NCBI GenBank assembly: GCA_048213135.1
Contig: PS015463.1
Location: 1 to 22,241 of the forward strand
Direction: 5' to 3'
Length of the DNA stretch: 22,241 nt
Source of the DNA: Reclinomonas americana ATCC 50394
Taxonomy: Eukaryota; Jakobida; Jakobea; Jakobida
Shown here: positions 1 to 8,810 of the stretch, piece by piece
Layout: each line of letters begins with the position of its first letter
Numbering within the stretch: position 1 is the stretch's first letter
Translations under genes and position numbers: made by a program
The notes under the pieces: model-generated
Databases searched by the model: none
Told to the model about the DNA's origin: nothing
Seen by the model: the letters and a program-made list of their open reading frames with translations, nothing else

Positions 1-2862
1 GCGAGTCAGTAAGCGTCGCCCGCTGAGCTCCTATTCATGTTTTTGTCAAGCTCACCGTAAAAGTACTGGGTGGCCTCGGTGCCTGTAACCGCACCAGCAG
101 GAATGCGTTCGAGCCGCTTCAGCGCGACTTCGGGCTCCTGCGCTTTCCGCCACGCACTCGCACACTCGATGACATACTCGGGATCATCCTTGCTTATCTT
201 GGCACACTGCTCAAAGTCCAGAGCTGCCTCCTTGTACCTGCGTGCGACGGACGAGGTCAGTGGCACACAGATGTGACAAGTGCTCGGCGCGCGGCAACAC
301 AGAACGATTTCATCCGTCGATGGTACTGCGCGCGCTTGGCCCAACAGGTGATGTTGTCGGGGTCGAGTGCCACGCAGCGATCGTATTGCTGTGCACAAAC
401 CAATGTGAGAGGTGCAGCGACGGCAATAGAAAACACGTGACGTACTCGGATGGTCTTTGGCGAATCAACGAGCGACAGTGCGTGGGCGTATTCGAGGCGC
501 AGCGCCAAATCGCGTGGATCCAGGACCAGCGACTGCACAACACGATCACAGTGAGCAGCGCTGCATCCAAGCACCGACAGCACGCAATCAGGAAACCCAC
601 CCGCTGATAGTAATCGACAGCCTCTGCGCGCCGCGCCTTGAACCGTCCAGAAGCCTTGGCGCGCAACTTGAGTGCCGGCAGCAGCTGCGGATACTCCTCG
701 ATGATGGCGTCGAGAATCGGAATGGCATCCTTGCTCTTCTTTTGCGCGATCAACTCCTCGGCCGACTTGACGTCCTCTTCCACCTTCTTACTTGGCATGA
801 CGTTGTACATGTCGGTGTTGATGGGCGCCGCGGCAGGGAAGGGCTCCGTGTCGCTATCGGTGTCGCTAGCTGGTCCATCGTCGTCGTCATCGTCATCATC
901 CAGCAGCAGATTGGTCGTGATTTCTACAAACGAGAAGTCAGTGTCCATCAAGAGTGCGAGGCACGAGTGAAAAAAGTCGATGCATACACGCACTCGACAA
1001 CTCCGACGGTGAGCGTGTCAGCGACGACGCGCCGGACGACCGATTCGCCACTGCGCTCATCATGCGACCGGGTGGCGCTTGTTTGGAGCCAGCAGCGATC
1101 CATGGCGGTGGTGCGCTTGCTCCAGCTGCGGGTGTGGCCGCAGTCGGCGGTACCTTTGCGGAAGGGAGACCACCGATGCTTGCGGAAGCCGGCGTCGACG
1201 CAACAGGTCGTGCCGCTGGCAGCGAGCTGCTTGTGCGCAAGGCACCGGCTGGGGTCGGCAGCAGGCTCGACGAACCGCCGGCGGCAGCACCCGTGGGTCG
1301 TGCAGGTCCCAGTGGCACCGACGACAGCTTGGGAGCACCGGTAGCCCCTGTGGCAGCAGCAGGTGCCGTCGCAGGTGGCGAACGGAGAAGAGTAGGCAAC
1401 GGTGCGGGGGGTCCACTGGCGGTGGCGGTGCGCGGCGTGAGCGCGGGAGACTCGGGCACCAGCACCGGCGGCACGGTGACCACTGTTGGTGCCCTTGGAT
1501 TGCCGCCGCCGGCGGCGGCGGCGGCAGACGTCGCCTTTGGGCCACCGACTTGCTCTATGAGCGCATACCACATCTCCATCGTCCCGCATGCCTGCACCAA
1601 TTGCGAGTGGTCTGCGAGACAGTGAGTGAGGGTGCAAAGACAGAATGACACAAAGGTCACACACCTAGACCGAGGAACACAATAGCGTTCTGGACGTCGC
1701 GCCGCAGCGTCTCGTCCGACGTACCGAGCGCCATGAGGAGTCCTGGCAGTGATGCGTCGCGAAGTGCCACTGTTGCATTGCCGTGCATGCACATGTGGGT
1801 GACGATTTGCGCCGCACACGAATGCATTGTTTCGCCCGTATCCGCCAGCATTGCCGGCACGAATTCGTCCACACGCAAGTCCAACAGAGCCTGGTGGCAC
1901 ACGGAGACTGTCGGGAGGTGGTGAGCAAGGAAGGTGGAATCTCACCGCGACCCGACCACACGTAACAGAGACTGAGGATGGCGATAATGTGTGCGGCATC
2001 GTGGCGCACCCACGTGTTGCTGTGGTGCAGCAAGGCACACGCCACCTTGAGAAACTCGCTCGACAACCACTCGGCGTTGGCGGCGACATCGTTCTCGGAG
2101 ACAAGCCACCTCACGGCCGACACCACCGGCAGCAACGACGTGGCCGCCGACTGCTGCGACACAAGCGTACTCAGCAGTCGATGCACGGCATTGAAGAGAC
2201 CCGACTCGCTCATGATCGACAGCAGCTCCGGTGGACCGTCTTTCACACACCACATGTTGTCAGGAGAAACGCGACGACGGCGGAGAATATGAACTCGAGA
2301 GCTCGACGAAACTAATGGCCAGCACACGCACGGCCTCGGCAGCCTTGACAGTCACCTTGCCAATCGGAGGTCGCGCCACCAACAAGCTCTGCGCCAGCGC
2401 CACATGCACCTGTCCACGCTGCACCAATCGCAAACACACTTGCGGCATTCCCGCCGCCATGGTGCACAATAGCGCCGACGCACTCGCCTCCCCACCCAAG
2501 TGCGCCTTGACGGCCTCCGCCATCACATCACACACACTCTCCCTCGCACCATCATCAATGTGACTCCACAGCACTCGCAGGGCCTCAAAACAACGCGAAA
2601 TCTGCGCCTGCGACTGCTGCTGCTGCTGCGGCTGCACTCGCATCAGCACATCGCACACTTGTCGCACCATATGCACATGCTCTGCCACGGCCGCCACACT
2701 GCTGCGTGCCTCCATGTCATCGTCAAACTCGTCACCACTCACTGCATGCGTGTGTGCGCGTGAGAGAGGCAGAGAAACAGACAGACAATGCATGGAACAC
2801 GCACCGAGTTTGAGAGCATCCAGCCGGGATAACACAGCGCTCACATCCGCAGCAGCACTCAT
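1..2862 (-). CDS. ARM-like repeat plus TPR protein, 3' end beyond the window
   Basis: Modelled as one gene with exons 2862-2805, 2741-2313, 2239-1946, 1907-1665, 1611-994, 923-601, 532-446, 388-327 and 237-56; all junctions keep frame (at least 765 residues). Residues 1 to about 365 are Leu/Ala-rich helical pairs of ARM/HEAT style (for example SLLPVVSAVRWLVSENDV). A Pro/Ala/Ser-rich linker of about 180 residues follows, then an Asp-8 run near residue 556, then TPR-like units from about 590 (YYQRSLVLDPRDLALRLEYA, QYDRCVALDPDNITCWAKRA). This suggests a scaffold or chaperone-adaptor role; I do not recognise the family. A strong donor GTGAGC at 55-50 and a branch-like CTGAC at the edge imply the gene continues leftwards; otherwise translation would stop at 6-8. 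An alternative first exon (3005-2994, joined to 2874) is also in frame. The ARM and TPR halves could instead be two overlapping genes (stop at 938, ATG at 948). Confidence 0.62.
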
Positions 2863-3152
2863 GCTGTCTGCCACCTGTCTCCTCTCACACACGCGAGGCA
2901 GAGTGAATGATGCGTGCGGGACAAGTCCTCTCCGTCTCTTTCTCTCTCTCGGTGCATGAGCGTGGAGGAGGGAAGTGCACTCGAGCGCCTTACTGCAGCC
3001 ATCATGGACGACGGCGACGATGGTGCTCATCGCCACCAGCGCAGTAGTCACAAACAGCGTCGCGCGTTGCAAGAGGATAACGATGGCACTCATCATCGTG
3101 TTGCCACCACTCAACACAATGAAGATGACGACGATGACGATGATGAGAACGG

Positions 3153-3670
3153 NNNNNNNNNNNNNNNNNNNNNNNNNNNNNNNNNNNNNNNNNNNNNNNN
3201 NNNNNNNNNNNNNNNNNNNNNNNNNNNNNNNNNNNNNNNNNNNNNNNNNNNNNNNNNNNNNNNNNNNNNNNNNNNNNNNNNNNNNNNNNNNNNNNNNNNN
3301 NNNNNNNNNNNNNNNNNNNNNNNNNNNNNNNNNNNNNNNNNNNNNNNNNNNNNNNNNNNNNNNNNNNNNNNNNNNNNNNNNNNNNNNNNNNNNNNNNNNN
3401 NNNNNNNNNNNNNNNNNNNNNNNNNNNNNNNNNNNNNNNNNNNNNNNNNNNNNNNNNNNNNNNNNNNNNNNNNNNNNNNNNNNNNNNNNNNNNNNNNNNN
3501 NNNNNNNNNNNNNNNNNNNNNNNNNNNNNNNNNNNNNNNNNNNNNNNNNNNNNNNNNNNNNNNNNNNNNNNNNNNNNNNNNNNNNNNNNNNNNNNNNNNN
3601 NNNNNNNNNNNNNNNNNNNNNNNNNNNNNNNNNNNNNNNNNNNNNNNNNNNNNNNNNNNNNNNNNNNNNN
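3153..3670. other. Assembly gap (518 N)
   Basis: Unbroken run of N. It is bordered by a GAT/GAC trinucleotide-rich stretch on the left and a CA dinucleotide repeat on the right, so the gap is probably an unresolved simple-repeat region. Confidence 1.
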
Positions 3671-3675
3671 GAACG

Positions 3676-3677
<2 letters not shown>

Positions 3678-3734
<57 letters not shown>
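3678..3734. repeat. (CA)n microsatellite
   Basis: 57 bases of perfect CA dinucleotide directly next to the assembly gap and about 90 bp upstream of the DENND11 start codon. Confidence 0.97.
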
Positions 3735-3739
<5 letters not shown>

Positions 3740-3776
3740 GCTGAGTGAGAGCGCCATGTGTGCATTGTCTCTCATG

Positions 3777-3801
3777 TCACACGTGTGAGACAGATCACGT
3801 G
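3777..3801. promoter_or_regulatory. Paired CACGTG E-boxes upstream of the DENND11 gene
   Basis: CACGTG occurs at 3780-3785, inside the perfect 12-bp palindrome TCACACGTGTGA (3777-3788), and again at 3796-3801. The second copy ends 24 bp before the proposed ATG. CACGTG is the classical binding site of bHLH and bHLH-Zip factors. Two centres 16 bp apart at a promoter are suggestive, but regulation is inferred only, and the sites may lie in transcribed leader sequence. Confidence 0.4.
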
Positions 3802-3825
3802 CGTCGCCGAGCTCTGGTCGCGGTT

Positions 3826-5512
3826 ATGGAACAAGTGGGGTTCGTCCTCTCCTCTTCTCCCCCTCTTACCCTCTCTCTATCCCTTGTGGCTGATCATTGC
3901 TTGCAACTGGTGGAAAATCAGGATGCGGGCAGCAATCCGTTGCTGGCAGTGGCGCCTGCGGACGACGTGCAGGGACTGTTTGTGCTTCATTTTGACACGC
4001 ACCACGGCTACGTGTTTGAGTATAATCAGCTGGAGGAGAGCGCGGTGGAGGCCATGGATGGGTTGGCGGCGGTGCCGAGTCGTCTGGAGACGGAGTTGGA
4101 GATGCGCGTGGGTTGCGATGGGTGGCACACGGTGGAGTCGGATTATGTGTTGCGTTTTGCACTTCTCTGTTGCTGTTGCTGTTGCTGTGCTGTGCTGTGC
4201 GTGTGTGTGCAGAGGCTGAGCAAGTGTATGTGCAGGTTTATTCGTGTGGGCCGATTGTACGGTGTCGGGGCTCATCATCGCAAGCTGTTGAGTGGCGACG
4301 ATGCTGCGCGTGAACGCAACGCACGTTATCGTGTCTGCGGTGCGTCTGTGATGTGATGTGTGTGTGTGTGTGTGTGTGTGTGCCTGTGTGTGGAGTTGTA
4401 CGAGCCTTACGCGAGTCAATGTGCAGGTGTTTTCCTGAAGACGCCGATCAACTTGGCGGCGCACGTGCCGTTCCTGGCTGCACAAGCACGGTTGGGCAGC
4501 ATTTTTGATAGCCTGCGCCGCTGTGGTCCTCCTCCCCCTCGTGCCTCACACACTGCCACTGACTTGCAGGCACTTGAATGACGATCTCTCCGACCACCAC
4601 GCACTCGACGAGTTCTACGCGTCGCGAGCGCAGCCACCACCGCCGCTAAAGGAGACGGTTTGTCGCATCTTGCCTTTTTTCTTATTGCGCTTTCCTTCCT
4701 CATGCTCTTGCTGTAGGACGACGCGGCCGGCAGCCTGACGCATCTTGTGCGGCTGCTGGAGCGCAACATTATGCTCGTGTGGAAGGCGCTGGTGGCCAAC
4801 TTGCGCATTCTGGTGGTCACACAGCCGCCAGTGGGTGTCGTGTGCAAGCTCGGTGCGTGTGAGCTGTGTTCGCGCCGCGCAGCGTCGTTGATCGACCTGA
4901 CAAGACGTGCGTGCGGCAGTGCGTTCCATGATGTTGCTGGTGGATCAGGTGCCATCGCAGCCCGAGTGGCTCATGCACGTGTGCATCCGTCACATGGACG
5001 ACCTGCGAAAGATGCAGTCGTTCTGCGCCGTGGCCACCAATCCCATCTACCTCACACACGAGCCACTGGCGTACGATTTGTGCATTGATTTCACTCGCGG
5101 CATCTCCGGCAGCCACATGAGCAGCAGCAGTGCGGCCGCCGCGCCTGTGTCTTCCGCACGGCAACCGCGCATCTTGATCGCTCCGCAGGTCGAACGCCTG
5201 CTGCAGTTGACTCGTGCCGACACCGAGTCGTACCGGCGCATTGCGGAGAAGGTGTTGAGACCGGGACCGCCGCACGTCATGCCCAGCAACCACCTGCTGA
5301 TCGAGCTGTTTCGCGATTTGTGGACGCGACTGCGCGGACCGCTTGACCGTGCGTCGCGTGATCGCGATGCCGTCGTGCCGGCGTCTCAGTTCAGTGCCGA
5401 GCACATGCCGGTGGCCAGCAGCGACCACGAGTTCGTACGCCGTGTGGTGCGGGCGCAGCAGATCCCCGTGGAGATCTCTGCGGCGACCTCCTCGATATGC
5501 GGCTGCTGCTAG
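3826..5512 (+). CDS. DENND11: DENN domain-containing protein 11 (LCHN) homologue
   Basis: Exons 3826-3834, 3922-4148, 4236-4339, 4427-4490, 4570-4657, 4717-4852 and 4920-5512 give 406 residues; human DENND11 is about 455. Human-like segments run collinearly: FVLHFDTHHGYVFEYN near residue 30, SDYVFIRVGRLYGV near 76, RVCGVFLKTP near 110, FLAAQARHLN near 130, LERNIMLVWKALVANLRIL near 180 and PPVGVVC near 203. The N-terminus MEQDAGSNPLL also resembles the human start. DENN-family proteins act in Rab GTPase and vesicle-traffic control; DENND11 itself is little characterised, so the molecular role here is inferred. The C-terminus is Ser-Ile-Cys-Gly-Cys-Cys, comparable to the Cys-Cys-Pro end of the human protein. 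The first coding exon is only 9 nt, followed by a pyrimidine-rich intron; without that intron the protein would start MEQVGFVL. Convergent with the coiled-coil gene, 197 bp between stop codons. Confidence 0.88.
4357..4382. repeat. (TG)n microsatellite inside DENND11 intron 3
   Basis: 26 bases of TG dinucleotide within the 87-nt intron 4340-4426. One of several TG/CA tracts in this window that fall inside introns rather than exons. Confidence 0.9.
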
Positions 5513-5709
5513 TTGTTAGCTGTGGTGGTTGGTAATGAATTGCAAGGAAAAATCGATGAGGGACTCCGTTGGTGGTGTGTAAAAGTTACATTTGTTGTCG
5601 GGGAGAGAGTGAGAGATCTGCGCGCGTACACGCGCCACACGAAATGAAAGGGAAAGCAAAAACCATCTCCTGCAAACACTCCACCACATGCCAGCGAACA
5701 AAATGCGAC

Positions 5710-8518
5710 TCATCGTTTCGCTGAAGCCGCGGCGGGGGCAGCAGCAGGAGCAGGAGCAGCAGCGGCAGGGGCGGAAGCGGCAGCAGCGGCGACTGGAGCA
5801 GCAGCGACAGGAGCGGGAGCGGGAGCGGCAGCAGCGGCAGCAGGGGCAGCGGCAGCGGGGGCGGCAGCGGCAGCAGGGGCGGCAGCGGCAGCAGGAGCGG
5901 CAGCAGCAGTCGGAGCAGCAGCAGCGACCGGAGCGGGAGCAGCAGCGGCGGGTGCCGGAGCAGCAGCAGCAGGAGCAGCAGCGGCAGGAGCAGCAGCAGC
6001 AGCAGCAGGAGCAGCAACGGCAGGAACGGAAGAAGCAGCAGCAGCGGGAGCCGCGGTCGACGAACTGACCGCTGATGGTTGTGGTGATGCACGGTGTGAC
6101 GGTGATCCTCGCAGTACCTCACGCGCTGGTTGCTCATCCATGTCAACATCCTCATCATCGTCGTCGTCCTCGAGCGACGGATCCACCGGACTCGTTGCTG
6201 ACTTGGAGGGCGGGGCGACTGGCGCCGGTGACGCGGGCTTCGCAGCCGCATTCGATGAAGCAGCGGGTGGTTGAGCAGGGGCAGCGGCGGCGACAGCGGC
6301 AGCCGGTGCCGGTGCCACCTTTGCCGATCCACTTGAAGCTGGAGCAGCGGCAGCAACAGCAGCGGCGGCGGCGGCGGCAGGCGCTGGTGCTGGCTCAGCC
6401 TTGGCGGCTGGCGGCGCAGCAGCAGCAGACGGCGCCGCAGTGGCTGATGAAGCGGCCGCAACAGCAGATGCAGGCGCGGGTGCAGCAGCAGCTGCTGCTG
6501 ATGCTGACGCTGGCGCAGCAACTGGCGCAGGCGTCGGTGCTGGTGCAGCCGACACGGTCAATGTTGGCACAGCAGTTGGTGCTGCTGGTGCACCACTGTC
6601 GGATGAAGACGCTGCGCCGGCGGCAGCAGAACTCGCACTTCCCTCCGCAGCAGTAGTCGGGCCAGCAGCGGCAGCAGCTGCAGCCTCCGCCTCCACGCGC
6701 TCCGCGTCCTCGCGGCGAATGTTCGCAATCAGTTCACGCTGCGATGCAACGACGCCGGGTGAGGAACTGCTGCTATTGATGGTGCATACAGTCGCAACAA
6801 AATCATCTCACCATGGCGGGGATGCTCTCCGCAATGTTCATAATCTCCTCCAGCACCGTCATGGCCTCCACCAGCTGATCATTGTACTTTTGGTTGCTCT
6901 CGTCCAACGTCTCCTGCACCTTCAATATGCGCTCCTGCATGGCGTCGACCAGAGGCGTCACGTCAGCCGGTCTTCCATCCACCGTCTGGTCAAACAAATA
7001 TTGGTGAGACGCACACACTTGAAAGAAATCCGGCATGGAGCATACCTTGGTGCCCGTCTCCACCACCTCGCGCACATTCTTCAACATCTCCACCGGCTCG
7101 GCCATTAGCCGCCCGGATTCTTGTGTCAGTGCCTCCAGTTGTGCAATAGCCTCGCGAGCCATGCTGACGTTTTGCATTTGCTTCGAGATAACTTCCGTGC
7201 CGGCAACTTTTACCCGCTGCAGGCGCTGGTTGCCTTGGTCGTACCGATCCGAGTACGTCTTCAGTAGCTCGTCCAGATCTTGCAGGCGCTGGAGCGAGAA
7301 AACCAAAACGGGTCGGTGATGTGTCGTCGTGGAAAGTCACATCAGCACAACGCAAGACTGACCTTTTCGTACTCTGCAATCGTCTGCTCATTGACCTCGG
7401 CAGGTACCGTGGCATTCTCCGCATCGCGCACCAAACCCGCTTGTGAGCGCGAATCGTCGAGAGCCGACTGCAGCTGAGCGACGTTGGCCGTCTTCTCCTC
7501 AATCAACTTTTGTGCATACCGCCGCTCCTGATCCTTGGCGGCAATCAGCGTCTCCATCGCCTCCAGTCGTTGCCTGGACTCGTCGCGCTCCCGCTCCACT
7601 TGCATCTCAAAGTCGCGTGTCCTCTCCCGCGATCGCTCTCTGTACGCCGTCAACCGTCGCTCCTCCTCCGACCGCGCCACACGCTCCTGATCGAGCGCAC
7701 GCTCCAACTCCACCAACCGCCGCTGCGCCGACTTGAGCTTCTCCTCCTTGGCGCGCTGATCCGACTGGATACGCAGCAGCGACTTGTGCGACGCATCCAG
7801 CGTCTGCGACAGCCGCGCATGCTTCGCCTGCAACGCATTGATCTCCTGCTCACGACGACGGAACGCCTGACACACACATTTCGCGTGAGACTTTTTCCTT
7901 CCGTGCTTACCAACGCGCACACGCCTCCCACCTCAATGTGCTTCTGCTTCTCCTTCTCCTCCGCCAGCAGCCGTCGCTGCAGCTTCTCATACTTTTCCGT
8001 CAATTGTCGTAGCCGCTCCTCCTCCGCACTCACTGCGCTCACACACACACACCACGCCGTGAGCAACTGCCCAACATGCACATCGACAGAGACACACACG
8101 CAACCATCGTTGGCCGTCGCCGAGGCACTGTTGAGCTCACTGGCACCGAGAGGGCGTCCACCAGGAGGATTGCCCGAAGGCGCACCACCTGCACCTCCGC
8201 CGCCACTTCCGCCGCTGTTGCCCAGCGTCGAGTACGTGAACTTGTGCAGGTGATCGTACCGCGTGCTCGAGCCCGCAGAACCAACACTATACACACACGC
8301 GCACACATTCATCAGTGAGTGTGAGAAAGAGAGAGTGAAGAGAGGAGAAAAGAGGCGCGCACGACATGGCCAATGTCCGCACTTCGGGCGACTGTGTCTG
8401 CGTGTTTTATCTCTCTGCGTGCGTTTGTGCATTGCAATGTGCATGCGTGCAGGCAGTTGATTGTGCAGGCATGGTGCTGTGTGTGCGTGTGTGGTCGTGG
8501 GTTTCGCGCATACCTCAT
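5710..8518 (-). CDS. Coiled-coil protein with long Ala/Pro-rich C-terminal tail
   Basis: Exons 8518-8514, 8286-8105, 8032-7932, 7866-7363, 7288-7046, 6985-6812 and 6738-5710 give 745 residues. The first coding exon is just ATG-AG, spliced through a canonical GTATGC donor and a 227-nt intron to give MSVGSAGSSTRYDHLHKFTY. Residues 1-62 are Gly/Ser-rich. Residues 63 to about 350 have heptad-like, strongly charged coiled-coil sequence (EEERLRQLTEKYEKLQRRLL; RQRLEAMETLIAAKDQERR); helical sequence continues to about 410. From about 420 to the end the chain is almost only Ala, Pro and Ser with short Ala runs, interrupted by an acidic patch (LEDDDDDEDVDMDE). No catalytic motif is visible and I do not recognise the family; a cytoskeletal or scaffold role is a guess. 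Shares a very short divergent promoter with the RBM39 gene. Confidence 0.8.
5726..6050. repeat. GCN-triplet array encoding poly-Ala/Pro
   Basis: Imperfect GCA/GCC/GCT triplets (as CAGCAG/CGGCAG on the plus strand) encode the end of the coiled-coil protein's Ala/Pro tail. The same low-complexity bias continues more loosely to about 6690. Read on the plus strand it gives a spurious Gln/Arg-rich open frame. Confidence 0.85.
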
Positions 8519-8593
8519 GATGATTTAGTGTGTGTTTCGTTGGTTTGTGTGGGCGGTGGATTCCGTCACAAAAAAACTAGATTTGCGCGCGAG
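8519..8593. promoter_or_regulatory. Compact bidirectional promoter, coiled-coil gene / RBM39 gene
   Basis: Only 75 bp separate the minus-strand ATG (8518) from the donor of the RBM39 5'-UTR intron (8594), so both transcripts must start in or overlap this interval. It has a GC-box-like GGGCGG, a CGTCAC element and an A-run, but no TATA box in either direction. The shared-promoter role follows from geometry, not from a recognised core motif. Confidence 0.55.
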
Positions 8594-8802
8594 GTAAGTG
8601 CATTGGGGCCGAGGGGCACACACTCGACATGCACGTTTGTGTCTCCGTGCACGCTCACACAACACGTACGCATTCTGTTTGCGTTTTCCTGCTCTGTGCA
8701 AGCGACATGTTGCAACTTGACGCAAGCACGCACTTTGCCTCTTCTCTCTCCTCTCCTCTCTCTCGCTTGTGTAATGTCTCATTCCTTGCCACCCTCGCGC
8801 AG
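8594..8802 (+). other. 5'-UTR intron of the RBM39 gene
   Basis: GAG|GTAAGT at 8594 is the only perfect consensus donor in the region. The interval ends in a long pyrimidine tract and CGCAG at 8802, eight bases before the RBM39 ATG. At 209 nt it is about three times the usual intron length here. Leading introns of this type often enhance expression; that is inferred here. Confidence 0.65.
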
Positions 8803-8810
8803 AGACAACA

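Larger units (their letters stand above)
2863..3825. other. Divergent spacer with assembly gap; no supported gene
   Basis: This 963-bp stretch separates the start codons of the ARM/TPR gene (minus) and the DENND11 gene (plus). It holds TC-rich sequence, a GAT/GAC-rich segment (3118-3150), 518 unknown bases, a CA repeat and two CACGTG motifs. Open frames on both strands reach into the unknown bases, but they are low-complexity (Asp run on plus, hydrophobic or Ser run on minus) and I cannot support a gene. The promoters of both flanking genes should lie here. Confidence 0.7.

Noticed and set aside
6-55. Stop codon at 6-8 as the end of the ARM/TPR gene
   Set aside because: It follows a strong donor GTGAGC at 55-50 and a branch-like CTGAC near position 1, so this segment looks like an intron cut by the window edge.
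938-948. Stop codon at 938-940 overlapping an ATG at 948, suggesting two tandem genes
   Set aside because: A typical 70-nt intron with branch-like site joins both frames, and two genes would leave no room for a 3' end or promoter. Kept as an alternative, not as the main model.
2960-3152. Possible plus-strand acidic protein starting at 3004
   Set aside because: Low-complexity Asp run ending in the gap, no splice-site or homology support, and lies over the probable 5' region of the minus-strand gene.
3111-3765. Several open frames on both strands across the unknown bases
   Set aside because: They are open only because N cannot encode a stop, and the flanks are CA or GAT/GAC repeats (Cys/Val or Asp/Ser runs).
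5688-6068. Long plus-strand open frame rich in Gln and Arg
   Set aside because: It is the antisense reading of the GCN (Ala) triplet array in the last exon of the coiled-coil gene, which has clean exon structure and frame on the minus strand.
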